From Mytilus edulis (lineage: Eukaryota; Mollusca; Bivalvia; Mytilida; Mytilidae), in contig NC_092349.1 of the NCBI RefSeq assembly GCF_963676685.1, positions 37,244,293-37,308,292 on the forward strand: a stretch of 64,000 nt of DNA, given 5' to 3'. The notes beneath the pieces were generated by a model. That model saw only the letters and a list, made by a program, of their open reading frames with translations, was not told where the DNA came from and searched no databases. A program made the position numbers and the translations under genes. Below are positions 23,652 to 36,514 of the stretch, piece by piece. Numbering within the stretch: the stretch's first letter is position 1; the number at the start of each line of letters is the position of its first letter.

Positions 23652-24179
23652 CAAACCATTTAACTTATAGTATCTTGTTTCAAATGCTTTGTCATGTCCT
23701 TCCTTTATGAACTGTGATACATCAATCACATAAAGGTTCTAACGTTATCATATGTTAGTGTGTGAGCTTAACCTTTGAAGTTACACCAGGAAAAGCGTTT
23801 CGGACGTAAACATTTGTTTTATTTTCATCGATACAGCAAGTATTTGTACCTCTATATGGGTCACTATGTGTCATGCAGCATTCAAATTATTAGTGCATCA
23901 CAATATTAGATTATCTGGTAATAATGATGAGATTTATAACCACTGGGTCGATGCCACTGCTGACGGAATTTTTATTCTCCGAGGGTATCACCAGCCCAAC
24001 AGTCCGCATTTAAATGTTGACATGAACATTAATTGATATGGTCTTAACTGTTAACATAACTTTGAATTGATGAAAAAAATAAGGCCTTTTTATCTTAGGA
24101 ATAAATTACTCAAGCCATATTTGGCAAAATGTTTTTGATTTTTTTGCCATCAATGCTTTCAACTACGTCCTCTGTTTCT
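23652..24179. other. Spacer, nothing recognised
   Basis: Only short frames, and no repeat signature that I could name. Confidence 0.45.
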
Positions 24180-24400
24180 CCTTTTGGACTTTTTTTTATT
24201 CGAGCGTCACTGATGAGTCTTTTGTAGACGAAATGCACATTTTGGTTTCAATGATGATATAAAAAAAAAGATGTGGTATGAATGCCAGTAAGACAACTCT
24301 CAAGTATGACCAAATGACAAAATTTAACAACTATAGGTAAACTGTACGGCCTTCAACAGTGAGCAAAGCATATACCGCATAGTCAGTTATTAAAAGGCTC
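24180..24400 (-). repeat. R6 fragment followed by inverted R3 tail
   Basis: 'gagcgtcactgatgagtctt' (R6) is followed by 'gatgtggtatgaatgccagt' and 'cggccttcaacagtgagc', the R3 tail reversed. Confidence 0.65.
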
Positions 24401-25369
24401 CGAAATGAAAATGTTAAACAATTCAAACGAAGTTTTGCCAATTTTTGTTTATTTGACGTATAAGTTGTAATTTGATGCGACTTTCACAGTAGTGAAAAGT
24501 TTAACTAGCTATAAAACCAGGTTATATGCACCATTTTCTAATCAACAAAATGCATGTACTAAGTCAGGAATATTACAATTGTTTTTTCCCCTATGTTTGA
24601 TGTGTTTGAGCTTTTTTTTTTTTTTTGGCTATTTGATTTCCGCCTTCATACCCCTGCGAAAGATCACATTAATCGTATTTAGCACAACGTGCCAGAATGT
24701 TAGATTTTTAATGCTCACGGTGAGTTAGTGAGTATACCGATTCGAAAACATTTCGAATTTGATCAATATTAAACTTTGTGTTTTCGAACTTTCTGTTAAA
24801 CATGTAAGAGGGAAAATTTATAAAGCTGGGAAGATTAAACCTTGTGAAAACATTTGAATTGAATGAAATAACAAAAAATATTAAAAAGATTAATGTCGCT
24901 ACCAGCTCAAAGAAGTAATCTGTTCTGAAAATTTCTTATTTGTATTATATACAATTACTGTAATACTTAGATCAATTTTGTTTTAATTATTTTAAAAATC
25001 TATCTTCATTGATCGTAGCATGATTTGTTAAGTATCTTGTTTTTCACAGTGATTTAGGTTCAATAAATATTTGTGTCACTAAGGCGACATGCCTAAGTGG
25101 TATTTAGTCTTTACAACATCCGCCAATTCAAAACCATCTAAATATAATTTGTATGTATCAATATAATATTTCCGTAATATTTACTATTATACGGAAAGAA
25201 GAATAGATCATAAAGGTATTTTACTTTTTAATTTGTTTTTCATATGTTGAAACTTATTAATAACAAAATAATGCATGTAACAACCTTAGAATAAATGTTT
25301 TTAACTTTTCTCTGGGTTTTTTTCTCCTCCTGTTCTTTTCTTGTGTTTTTATCTAACGTGATGTTTGGG

Positions 25370-25505
25370 ACCTTTAAAACGTGCTGCTCGATGTTAGCCT
25401 AGGCTCCGTGTTGAAGACCGTACCTTGACCTATAATGGTTTTCCTTTATAAATTGTGACTTGGATAGAGAATTGTCTCATTGGCGCTTTTACCACATCTT
25501 CAGAT
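25370..25505 (+). repeat. R3 tail, plus orientation
   Basis: It carries 'ctccgtgttgaagaccgta' and 'attgtctcattggcgctttt', as in the 7.2 and 55.3 kb copies. A reversed fragment lies at about 25735-25860. Confidence 0.7.
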
Positions 25506-26246
25506 ATCTATTATGTATAGTCATGATAAAACATGACTATAATTAAAGCTACACTCGTTTATAAATTTTCCTGTTAAAAATTTTCGAAGGAAGATCACGG
25601 ATTGCCATCACGGTACAGTCATAGTGCACATTTGATTGAGATCGAAAAAGGAGTAATTATAGAGTTGTTGAATGTTATCGCTCATGATATAAAAACAAGA
25701 CGATGTAGTTTAATCGTCTTTAATAACTCTCCATCGGAGACTAATTGACTTAGAATATAAGATAAGCAACAACAGGTCACATTACGGCATTCAACAACGA
25801 GCAAAACACATATCGCATAGCAAGCTTTAACAGGCCCGGAATTGCCAAAGACTTTATCATAAGATCTTGGTAAAAATAACCCAGAACATTGAATATCTAA
25901 TCTTGCTGTTATCCTTTCCGTATGATAGTTTTATTCATGTTGGTAATACTATGTAAATTTGACTGATTGCCATACTGTGTGTAGCCCCCTTTCCATTTAG
26001 AACCCTCAACTAATTGCAGCCGGTGTCACATAATAACTATTAGTCATCGGACTATATGTTCGTTTCCCAAAACTTTGTTGTCGAATAATTATGTTCAGTA
26101 CAAGATATTGATTCGATTGATTCTTGCGTTTAAATCGCTGCAAGAATCCATTACCTTTTAAAGCGATAAAATTTCTGTTGTACGAGTTTAAAACACATTT
26201 CAAGGCTATGCATTATAAAATTGTTTATTTTCAGGGAATATTCACG

Positions 26247-26289
26247 ATGAACCTTGTCAGGATATTTTTAATCCTTTATAATTTACCAG
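26247..26289 (+). CDS. Gene A exon 1: start and signal peptide
   Basis: It encodes MNLVRIFLILYNLP, with donor GTGAGA at 26290 and phase 1 out. An acceptor-like TTTTCAG at 26228-26234 suggests a preceding untranslated exon. The signal peptide is short, so a different first exon is possible. Confidence 0.7.
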
Positions 26290-29200
26290 GTGAGATATTG
26301 AGCTATGGTCATCTATGCTTTGGAAGCAGATCTGGTATGACAATCATCCAATTTTGTTTTACCTATCCTATTCTCACCATCGACAATGCCCCCTTTTTGA
26401 ATTGAAACGTTAAAATCATGTTACTTTTTTAATCAAGGCATTGAAAGCACAACGATGTTCAATATGCAAATTTGCGGAAGCACATTTTTGTTCTACCTTC
26501 GCAGAGGTTCGTACTTATGCTTAAATACTTAAATCTTGATACACTGATAGTTAATATAACGTTTGGCATTAACTGATGGCTATTAGGATAAACATTCACA
26601 GATACAACCTATGTTACATATACGCCTTTCAAAAATCAGTAACGGTTAAACTGTATACATGTTTGTAGATGTTCGTAAGAAATTAGTATGGCGTTCATTA
26701 TCACTGAACTAGTATATATTTGTTTAGGGGCCAGCTGAAGGACGCCTCCGGGTGCGGGAATTTCTCGCTACATTGAAGACCTCTTGGTGACCTCTTGCTG
26801 TTGTTTCTTTATTTGGTCGGGTTGTTGTCTCTTTGACACATTCCCCATTTCCATTCTCAATTTTAAAGTATATACTCAAACCAATATATAGGTGAAATAA
26901 AAAAAAGAACACGAAAAGTCTAACAAAACACAACAAAAAAGCCACAAACACGAAACGTACGTATTTTATCACAAGAGATGCAAATAAAAGTTAGCATATT
27001 GATTTCCAATGATACAAAAAGCAACTGTTGAGAAAGTATTTGTAAAACGAATGCTACCTCTAGATAACGTTGTAAATAAGACTGCTGTTGATAAATTTAA
27101 ATGAAATTTTTCTTGCAATTTTAGGTTCAATTCCGTTAAGCACATTGACAGGATACAATGGAAAATATATTACTCTTGTATGTCCATATATGTCCACAAC
27201 CCATTCAGTACTATGGTTTGGTCCAGAAAATCTTGTCAGTTATACGAGAAATTTGCAAATAAACTCAGATTTACCAAGACAACACCGAATAAGAATAATT
27301 GGAAATGCTTCCATTGGCAAATACAACTTGCAAATCTATAACCTTAGTAGAATGGATGATGGATTGTATCGATGTGCCTCTGTAGTAAAAGGACAGTCGG
27401 TGACTGCTGATTTTAATCTCACAATTTTACGTAAGCATACTATCATGTCTTAGTTAAATTATACCTACGTCGATCTTAGAAAAACCAAATATTATTATAT
27501 TTTGCCTTATTATTACATTTTTTTTCTCTACTATCTTAATTATCGTCATTGCGTTTCGATGTTTATTCGTTCAAAATAGTTATCTTTGATTCCGTATCCA
27601 AAATTACAATTACTTATATTCCTTCTGTGAAAGTTACTTGGCACAAGTATCATAACATAAAGCAAACATATTTGAATTACTTATTGAACTGAAATTTTTA
27701 GATGGAAATTAACATTTCAATGTAAAAGTACGACAAAATATACTCAGAGTCATTCCATGACAGTCAACCTGGTGGCATCAGTACAATTTTCAGACTAACG
27801 ATTCAAACTTAAAATCTAAATTATTCATGAAAGTATAGAAATGTTTCACGAACATTTCGTTCATAATATAAAGATACCTCTTGCTTTCCTTTTCAGGAAA
27901 ACCATCATTCTTTGATAACCAGCGTCGATTCAGATTTCTGTCAGAAGTTGGAAAAATAACTAATATATCGCTACAAGGTGATTCGTATCCACCTCCAACT
28001 ATTTCATGGATGTCATTATCAGGGGGCAAACTTGGTATCTGGACAAATGAATATGCTAGTGGACAATTTACAGTAACTTCTACCATATTTCCAACATTGA
28101 AAAGTCACATGGATGAGTATAAAGCTCTTATTAGAAATAGTGAGGGAAGTTTAGAAATCATCATCATCCTAAATGTGTATGGTAATTATCAAGAAGTTGT
28201 TGTTTTTCTTTTTCCAAGAAAGAACAAAAAAGAACAAAACAAACAATATCAGTTTGTGTAAATATCGAAAACAATTCTTCTTGGAAAGAGTCTGTGTTTT
28301 TTTTATTTGTGTCTTCAATTGTATACTGAAATATAATCTAGATTCATTTTACAAGATTCATACGCAACGGAAATACTTCAGACAATTGTGAATTTGTATC
28401 CTAAAGAATTTCCTGAGAATTTGATAAAAATAACAATGTATTACCTATTAATTCTCATATTTTCAAATTGTCCTTTCTTCAATGCACATGCTTGCCGAAC
28501 CAAAACTAAGCTCAATTTCTTTCAATAGAACACGGATCATTTGATAAAATCGATAACGGAAAAAATTCCGGAAAAAGACAAGAATTTTTTAACAAAGATC
28601 TGTATGTGAATTCATAATATTTATTTTATATAATTGTGAATACAATTATACTATAGCTACTAATATTATGAATAAGTTATATCGTACCAAATAGTGCTTT
28701 CCTTAACTATTAGATAAACTAACATGAGGGATACTAAGTTACAAGCTGTAAACTTAGTAAATTGTTACAGCAAATATGAAATAAAGACATTATTACGTTA
28801 AAAAGAAAAATGTTTCTTTCAGAACCTGAAGTTATTGTTGCCTCAATGGTACCATGTAATACGTCCAATGATATAAGTCTGACTTGCAGCATCAATAACA
28901 CTGACACGAACTTATGGCAAAATAGCTGGAGACATTACCATAACAATGTGTTCATACGTTCTCATTCTGGACCTGATCTTTCGATGGTTTCAGTCTGGAA
29001 CATCAGATATTGTGATTACCAGGATGCAGGGGAATATGTTTGTTCCTGGACATACAATCAGACGGAAGTTACAGCGACATCAGTTGTGGTTGTATATGGT
29101 AAACGTGATTTTTATGTATAATAGTTATCAGAGGTACCAGCTTATAATTTAATACACCAGACGCGCGTTTCGTCTATATAACACTCATCAGTGACGCTCA

Positions 29201-32200
29201 GATCAAAATAGTCAGAAAGCCAAACAAGTATAAAGTTACAGAGCATTTAAAAATACGTACATTGAAAATGGTTCCATAAAATCATTAATTTATATACAAA
29301 ATAACAATACACTACAATGGTCGATAACATACATTGGTTAAATGTGTTTTGTAAAAATATCCGCCTAAGGACTCCTAGATATCAAAAGGGCAGTCTTTTT
29401 TTATACATTCCCCCGTATTCGCACTCTTTTAATGTGTATATTTACGTATTTCCTGTATTTATGTGATATGCTTATCTCATTATGTTTTCTTGTTTAGGTA
29501 GACCGGTTATATCTACAAAGGACATGACTATAGAAGGACAAACATGGATATTGTCTGTTTCCTTTTTCACAAGCTCCCTTCCAATTGAAGTGAAGTGGTA
29601 TATCAATGATACACATGTCCAGAAAAACCATTCATCAACTATCAAAATTGCAAACGTAACTTTAATATGTTATGAGAAGAATATTTCAACTTCAGGCTAT
29701 CGAAGTGATTTTTTGTTGACAAATTCAAATGGAAGGCACTTAAAAATAAATTGTCACATTAAGAACACATATGATAGTGTAGAGGGATCATTTGAGAACG
29801 TTTGGTCAGCAACGAATAACTTGATAGGATCAACCGATATGGATTTTACCGCAACAATAGTATCAACAGTCTCAATGTACAGACAACCAGAAGGTAAACA
29901 CACATTTTCTTATGTTTAAAGTATGATATTGAATGCATGTCTTTTTGTATACAGAGTATAAGATGCCAGAGCTAACTAAGTTTTATATTAGAACACTAAA
30001 ACACACATATATATATATTTCGTCTAGTTTGATTTCAGTTGTTAACCAAAATCGACAAATAAGTAGAATTTTGACTTTGAATATTATGAGATTTAAAACG
30101 TTCTATTCATAATTCTGAAACTACATTTTTCATGCATGTATTTTGTTGAGTCAAAGGAGGAAACTTTTCAGAATTTATTATCTGTATTTTTTCAATTATT
30201 TTAAGGACATTTTATAGCTGTAAAAGACTTATATATCTACATATCAATCACTAGCGCAACAACACTAATTATAGCTCTGACTGTAGCAATGATCATAATT
30301 TTCCTCAGGAGAAAAGGTGAGTTGTCATCAGTATCACTAGATCGGGTTTTACTCATTCACAAGCAAGTTATTAGCGAATAACTCAGCGTGCCAGTTGGAT
30401 ACAAATGCTGGTTTATATTTGTCATATCAACATGTTATTGTCCTTATATGCGTGTATTTTTTGCCTTTGCCTCTGAACGTTAGCTGCCATACATTCCACC
30501 ATCTATATTTCGTATTGGTTAAATGATATATTTACGGTAGAACTTTCTCAGTCTGTGTTCTATTTTTATAGTAGGGATAATGGATTGTATTGGATAACAT
30601 GTATGTATAAAGAAATATTCAAACTCATAAGTCAAAAGAAAAACTGACAACGCTATAGAATAAAAAAAGAGAAAAAGACCAAAAGTAAATAAGAAAGAAA
30701 ATATAAGGTGCTTTTATTAACCTAAATAAAATATCTGTTTTCTATCCCAAGGAAAGAATGATCAAATATTTGTATGGCTCATTTATAAAATACAAATGTT
30801 TCTCTTACAGGAAAACTGGGTATGAGTGTAAATACTGAACGTGTAGATACAAGGTGAGATAAAGCAATAATATGTAGGTTTCTACCGATATATCGTCAGT
30901 CAGTTTAAATGTATTGTCAATTGTACAAGGCAAGGACTGACAAACAATACATTCTACTTAAAGTTCTGATCGTAAAACAAATCGGAAGCAGCGGCTTGTC
31001 TACAAGCCAGATGTAGAGTCCGTTGCCGTCCACATGCATTAAAAACGTAATATGTACCATGCATGCAACGGACTACATAACATATCTTTTGACAAGTTCC
31101 AGTGATATTTTTGATGTGCAACTGACCTTCTACGGACTTCTCATTTATTGGAATAACCTTTCAACGTACAGTCGGTATGTAATGCATACACGGGGCATCA
31201 ACATTTACAGATAAGTGAATGCTTAAGATTGGAAACCAAGAACTCAACTCTGACGTCAGCTACTTCAAAAACAATAAATATTTGTTTTTATCTGAAATAA
31301 CTACACGATACTTACAAAAAAGTGTTCAATTACATTATAATGTGACAAGTTAACATATCTAAGTACCTTCAAATACCTGCCTCATTATAATAATACACTT
31401 ATTTTGTTTTGGTTTAATTTTTTACCACGGAATTGATTATCAATTTCATCAGTTCACCCCTGTGAGTGTCTTCTTACTTATTCGCTGTTGTTGTTTGGTT
31501 AGATGTTTGCAGTTCCAAATCAAATTACAATTTGTGTTCTGTTCATAACTGAAAGGGTTTACAAGGCTATTATTGTAAAAATATTATAAAAACAAAATGT
31601 TTGCAAAATCAAATTCAGACATGAATTCGAAGGCATAAGTAGACAGAACATGATACTAAAAAAAATAAAAGGGTTCTAATATGATAACAAAAAAGAACGT
31701 TTCAGAAGCAATTTTAATTGATATTAAGGATTTTGATATCATCAATAGTAACATTATATACAAATAGATTATAACACGGAATTTTCATAAAAGACCCTTT
31801 ATCAGATTTAAATCATGAAATCAGCCCAATAACTCAGAAACTCTAGAGAGATGATCTAATGAACGAGGGCCGTTGCAGGGACACATATGAAAAATGACAA
31901 GTTATAATCTTTATAACATTCACTTCAGTAGAAGACAAACATACAAAAACTATTGTCAAAACTTTAGAAATAAATGCATTTACTGTATTATTTGTATGCA
32001 TTTTTCATAATAGAATTTCCTGTTTGTTATAATTTTGTTTTCAATTCAAAGCTAAAAAAATATTTTAGATTTAACAGATAAATGTTCAATTTATAGTTCT
32101 ATTAAAGAGTCAAATTATACTTTTATTTTCTATAATTTTATGTTAAGTTAATTGGATTTATATATTTAAGTAATCTCGGTTTCAGTAATTTCAAAAACAT

Positions 32201-32602
32201 ACATTATTGGTATAGGTTGTCACCATTTATACTTTTTTTTAATCCATTGTGCTTAAACACGAAAAATCATTTCAATTTAATATAACATTGATATTTTGAA
32301 GGGAAAACCATCCTCCACTCGAAATACAGAATGAGTCACAGTACGAAGAAATTGATGATAGATCGTATAATTCAGTTTCATGGCGAAATTATGAAATCAA
32401 CTCTATTTCCTCAGTGGACGCATCAACAGATGGTTCGGACAGAAATAGTCAAATAGAAATGTATAACAGTATTCCTAATGTGTACGTTGAACTGGAGAAT
32501 TTACAGCCTGATACTCACCATTACCAATCAACAACAGTGTATGAGATACCTGTTGATACAACGTTGGAACAATCCCTAGTTGACATCAACGTTATAAAAT
32601 AA
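26247..32602 (+). CDS. Gene A: type I transmembrane Ig-superfamily receptor, eight exons, 586 residues
   Basis: No named orthologue recognised. Eight exons (26247-26289, 27125-27430, 27897-28181, 28823-29098, 29498-29893, 30206-30316, 30811-30853, 32302-32602) join at GT/AG sites into one open 586-codon frame. The first six junctions are phase 1, as usual for Ig domains. Order: short signal peptide (1-14); V-like Ig domain (15-116, 'LVCPYM', 'DDGLYRCASV'); a cystine-less Ig-like domain (117-211, 'YPPPTISWM'); a third Ig domain (212-303, 'ISLTCSI', 'DAGEYVCSW'); a less typical 130-residue module (304-435); one transmembrane helix (about 444-468); and a 118-residue cytosolic tail. The tail has tyrosines at 501, 509, 517, 541, 548, 561 and 567. 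S499-Q-Y501-E-E-I504 fits the ITIM consensus and Y567-E-I-P fits a YxxP SH2 site. It is probably a cell-surface receptor signalling through tyrosine phosphorylation. The ligand is unknown. AATAAA follows the stop. Confidence 0.83.
26690..26864 (-). repeat. Dispersed repeat R1 in gene A intron 1
   Basis: It is the reverse of the 9320-9497 copy: 'ggggccagctgaaggacgcc', 'gggtgcgggaatttctcgc', 'tcgggttgttgtctctttg', 'ccatttccattctcaat'. Confidence 0.83.
27125..27430 (+). CDS. Gene A exon 2: V-like Ig domain 1
   Basis: It is 306 nt, phase 1 at both ends, acceptor TTTTAG and donor GTAAGC. The B-strand cysteine is in ITLVCPYM, the core tryptophan in SVLWFGP and the F-strand in MDDGLYRCASV. Confidence 0.87.
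27897..28181 (+). CDS. Gene A exon 3: cystine-less Ig-like domain 2
   Basis: It is 285 nt, phase 1 at both ends, acceptor TTTTCAG and donor GTAATT. It keeps an I-set-like 'YPPPTISWMS' and 'EYKALIRNSEGS', but no cysteines at the B and F strands. Confidence 0.83.
28823..29098 (+). CDS. Gene A exon 4: Ig domain 3
   Basis: It is 276 nt, phase 1 at both ends, acceptor TTTCAG and donor GTAAAC. The canonical pair is ISLTCSI and DAGEYVCSW, with several N-glycosylation sequons (NTS, NNT, NQT). Confidence 0.87.
29125..29260 (+). repeat. Dispersed repeat R6 in gene A intron 4
   Basis: It carries 'gacgcgcgtttcgtctatat', 'ctcatcagtgacgctcagat' and 'agccaaacaagtataaagtt'. Related copies lie near 24.2, 47.9 and 48.95 kb. 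Confidence 0.8.
29498..29893 (+). CDS. Gene A exon 5: membrane-proximal extracellular module
   Basis: It is 396 nt, phase 1 at both ends, acceptor TTTAG and donor GTAAAC. It contains 'PIEVKWYINDT' and two later cysteines (LICYEK, INCHIK). It may be a diverged Ig-like domain with an extended stalk. It is longer than a usual Ig exon. Confidence 0.82.
30206..30316 (+). CDS. Gene A exon 6: transmembrane helix
   Basis: It is 111 nt, phase 1 at both ends, acceptor TTTTAAG and donor GTGAGT. It encodes YIYISITSATTLIIALTVAM, continued by IIIFLRRK, a hydrophobic helix with a basic stop-transfer end. Confidence 0.85.
30811..30853 (+). CDS. Gene A exon 7: juxtamembrane tail
   Basis: It is 43 nt, acceptor TTACAG and donor GTGAGA, phase 1 in and phase 2 out. 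It encodes KLGMSVNTERVDT. Confidence 0.75.
32302..32602 (+). CDS. Gene A exon 8: tyrosine-rich cytoplasmic tail
   Basis: The acceptor is GAAG at 32298-32301 and the stop TAA is at 32600-32602. Phase 2 entry keeps the frame. The motifs are SQYEEI (ITIM match), RSYNSV, MYNSI, VYVEL and VYEIPV. Adjacent tyrosines are too close to form a standard ITAM. Confidence 0.82.
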
Positions 32603-32665
32603 TAGTCGAACTGTGCACAGATATTGTAATGTCCTTCCGTCTGAAACACATCTAATCTCGTTTTG

Positions 32666-32671
32666 AATAAA
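32666..32671 (+). terminator. Polyadenylation signal AATAAA of gene A
   Basis: AATAAA lies 64 bp after the stop codon, followed by a T-rich stretch. This is a plausible 3' end for gene A. Confidence 0.6.
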
Positions 32672-32689
32672 TTTCCATATTTGTTTAAC

Positions 32690-34834
32690 TTATTTGTAGT
32701 CTCATTCTCTTTGCCGTGTTATTTCATCAGTTTTGTTCGTTATCTTGTACGGGATTAATGTAATTTTTACAGGATTTGTAGTCATGTAAAACGAAAACAT
32801 GCATCACATAATCCTATGAGACCGTTCTATTGAAAGATCTGAAATATAGTAACTGTTTTTTTCATGATATTTTGTTGACCAGATTGAACCGCTATTTTGA
32901 CTCAACTATTCTTACAACAGTTATTGGACGTTGTCTTTTTTTGCTGTTTTATGACAATGACATACGGTGTGATCTTACATTTGAATTTTGTAGTGATGAT
33001 ACTTTTACTATTATTTTTGATCGGTATCTCGAAAATAGATCCTTCTGAATGCCACTTTTCTGTGATGATATTTTGGTTATATTGTTTTTCACCATAAGTT
33101 GTTGACCATATTATACCGTTATGTTGAAATAAAAAAGTAAAGAGGAAGAATTAATATATTTATGAGGTCATCTGGTACAAAATGTACATCACAACACGTC
33201 GGAAACCATTCTACTGGAAATTTCATACTTGAACAGGTGGTTTGTTTCCTATCATGTGTAGTTAAACATATTAATTATTTTTTTATAATTTTTTTCGGTA
33301 GTTATGGGACATTGACGATATTGTGACTATCGTACATGTACCACAATGACATTTAGTGATTCACAACATGCACAATTTGATTCCGCGTTAATATACATCA
33401 GGTGATATTTCAACGGCATAGCTGTTTGTGAACTGTTAAAGAAATAAAACAATAAATTGAAATAAACCAATTGTTCAGGTTTCCACCTTAAAAAAATCTA
33501 TTTTGATATAGAACTTTTAAAATTGATTTTAAAATATCATATCAAGCGTCAAAAGATAGCGTATTGTACATTGATTCAAAAAAGTTTGGTTCCTATGCAA
33601 TATTTTTTTTGAAATAAGGGAGATACATTGTTACTTCCGGTCTGAAAAATGTATCTTCAGGTTTTAAGTGGTAGTTCACTTGGTACTGATTCCAAAAAAA
33701 TATGCTCAATATACTTTTACATTAAATCAGTACAAAAAAAAGTTCCATGGCTTATTCATGTATACATATAAGGGAAGAGCAAAGGTAAAAATATAGAACG
33801 TCAAACTTACGTGCATGTTTATACATGTATTTTAAATCAACCTATAAAGGATTGAGATATTTGAAGTCCTGTGACTGAAGATCAAAATGTATGTTACTTA
33901 AAGCCATAAGTTTCCGAAATTTTCGTAACGCAAAATCGGCAACTGTCAAATTTGCCGGGATCATTATTTAAGGACAAACAATACTTTCAATGTATAATAA
34001 AACGTTCGTAACAGTAATCACTGCGTTTTTTATGAACAAATCACCTTTAAGTATAACTATTATTTTTGGATTAATAGCCCTTAGATGCTTCCATTAATTC
34101 AGAACATGTATGATATCTAAGCCAGCATATCAGTTGAAACGTTCTTGAAGATAATGTCTTAAGTTAATACATTTATAAAAACAAACACAAAATGATGTTG
34201 CATGCTGTGTAATTTCACAAAAGGATTAAAGCTAATGAACTTGTATATTTGTTATGTTTTCATATCTTGTGTGTCGTGGTTTTTTGGAACTGATTTATTT
34301 TATATCTTTAACTTGAAAAGATAGTATGCGTACCAATTAACTTCTCTACATATTGAGACTGTAAAATATAAGCTGCAGCAATTAGTTTCTTTAGATCTTT
34401 AGATTTCTGTTTACTGTATTGACTTTATAACTTCTAGATTTTTCTTTGTTATTTGTGCCGTAGGGTTGCTATATCATTTAACATATACTCCACATTTCGT
34501 GTTTTTTTTAATTGTTAGTTGTTTTTGCCTGTTTTTGTGTCCACTTGTTGTTTCTCTAACATGTAAAGTTTTATTCTGGCATAATGGATTAAGTTGTACT
34601 TGAATTTTAATCCTGTTACTTTGATAACTAGTTATCCAATACTTGTGTTGCCGTCTATGAGTAAAATAGTAAAGAGTAAAGGATAGAAATAATATATAGA
34701 TTAATAAACAGCTGAGATAAGACTAAAAATCATGCAAATCAAATAATACATATTGAAACTGTTGCTAGAATAATGAAACATCTAAAAGATATTACATTAA
34801 TCAATAAGATGGTCCTTCAGAATAGTGCTTATTG
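32690..34834. other. Intergenic stretch downstream of gene A, nothing recognised
   Basis: The frames at 32830-33097 have no family signature and no splice support. Part of this may be alternative 3' untranslated sequence of gene A. Confidence 0.45.
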
Positions 34835-35105
34835 TAATTATTGCGCATACAGCTGCATAAAACACCTTACAAATATCATCGTCTTGTAGACATTGTTTCA
34901 CTACTTAAATATCTATTGTACGGTACGATCAAACATCTGGTTATAAAATGTTCAAATAAGGCATTTGAAAGTAGAGGAATTCTTTATTTCGTTGGAAGTA
35001 CTTGATAAATTGCATGCTTATATTGATGATTTCAATCTGTTCAAAGTTTTGAACTTTCTAATGTAATTACCTCATTGACAAATTGGTTCCTGCAAAAGCA
35101 AAAAG
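34835..35105 (+). pseudogene. Decayed Penelope-like (Naiad-type) reverse transcriptase fragment
   Basis: DNA and broken-frame translation match the minus-strand element at 51.7-53.8 kb. 'ctgcataaaacaccttacaa' corresponds to LHKxPYK, and 'tgttcaaataaggcatttga' to CSNKAFE. 'gtacttgataaattgcatgc' is shared exactly, and 'tctgttcaaagttttga' precedes the motif A position. Several stops and frameshifts are present. It is interrupted after about 35105 by repeat R4. Confidence 0.75.
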
Positions 35106-35119
35106 GAAAATAAAAAAAT

Positions 35120-35215
35120 CAAAGGAAAATCAAATCGGAAAGTCCCTAATCACACGGCAAATTCAAATGACAAAACACATCAAAGCACTTCAGATCATGT
35201 ATTAGTCATGAAATG
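35120..35215 (-). repeat. Dispersed repeat R4 fragment
   Basis: It carries 'ggaaaatcaaatcggaaagt', 'ccctaatcacacggcaaatt' and 'caaaacacatcaaa'. Confidence 0.7.
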
Positions 35216-35330
35216 TCTTATTGGCAAATATAATCAAACAGGTGTAAAAAATAATGTATTTCTGCTTTATTGATATAAAAAAGTCTTTGATAGATTTAAT
35301 AAATAGTACAATATACCTATTGACAAAGTT
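35215..35330 (+). pseudogene. Possible LINE reverse-transcriptase scrap
   Basis: The translation includes FCFIDIKKSFDRF (needing one frame adjustment), which resembles the motif A block of non-LTR reverse transcriptases. It is very short, so only a tentative call. Confidence 0.35.
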
Positions 35331-36179
35331 CTTAGATGTATGGCTTTAGTAAAAGCGCCACTAAACGGTGTATTTAGGATTTTTCTATATGCACGGGTCA
35401 TCATCACAGGGTTGACACTACTAAATTCAATAATTGTCACATTGTTCCCTATTGTAGTATTTTGATCAGTATGACTTGCGAAGATTACAACACAAATATT
35501 AAAAATCTGAACTTCAAATAAGGCGTATAGGTACTGTTTTTAATTTGTTAGCCGGCATGACGTAAAACAGCGTATCATAGAATTCACTTTATTTATAACT
35601 AATATAGGACAATGCTGTCGATTGAAATATACTCTATTCCAGGCCCTTTTGTTGTTTTCCAAATAATTAATATTACCAATAATTGCTTAGTTACAGGTCT
35701 ACAGGTTCAAACAGAAATATTTTGAAAGGAGAGAAAACTTTGCATCCTATAATCGGCATGACTTTATCAGATTACAATTCCAATATTAAAATAAGGCTAA
35801 CATGCTAACGCATAGTTAAATGATGTAATTCAGTCACGGATCCGCGATATCACGGGTGTGTTCTAGTAGTATCTATAAATCGACATCTTTTTACTTTTCA
35901 CTTATGTTTATCATTACAAAATGCACCATATATATGGACACACCTTTGATATCTGTTTTAAAGAAGATTGGCTGATCAAGAATTAGAAAAATTGAAGATG
36001 GGGCATACATTCTACATGGTATCATTTCTTCTTCTTCTGGGGGTCAACCCTTATATCCAAGACAATCTCGACCTTACAGAACCATAAAAGTTTTCCGTAT
36101 GATTTGATTGACTAAAAGACAACATCGGTCCGATGCAAATTATATTTACTGGTATGATGTTATCCGACTTGCTACAAGA

Positions 36180-36514
36180 TTTGATCTGTTCATGCAGAGG
36201 TATAGGTATAGGGAGAGGGTTGAGATCTCAAAAACATGTTAACCCCGCCGCCTTTTTGCGCTTGTCCCAGGTCAGAGCCTCTGGATTTAGATGACTTTTT
36301 ATTTAAATTTCTTATATATATTTGAAGTTTAGTATGACGTCCATTATAACCTCAAACTAGTATACAATTTTGTTAAAGGGCCAGCTGAATAACCCCTCCG
36401 GGTGCGGGATTTTCTCGCTGCTTTGATGACCCATTGGTTATCTTCTGCCGTTACCTGCTTTTTGGTCGGGTGGTTGTCTTTTTGACACATTCCTCAATTC
36501 TATTCTCTATTTTA
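36180..36514 (+). repeat. Composite dispersed repeat (head plus reversed-R1 tail)
   Basis: The head is 'acatgttaaccccgccgcct' and 'cttgtcccaggtcagagcct', running into 'gggccagctgaataaccc' and 'tttggtcgggtggttgtc'. The same head-tail order occurs at 41908-42213. Confidence 0.8.

Noticed and set aside
32414..32602. ITAM in the gene A tail
   Set aside because: The YxxI/L pairs are separated by three or four residues, not the 6-12 needed.
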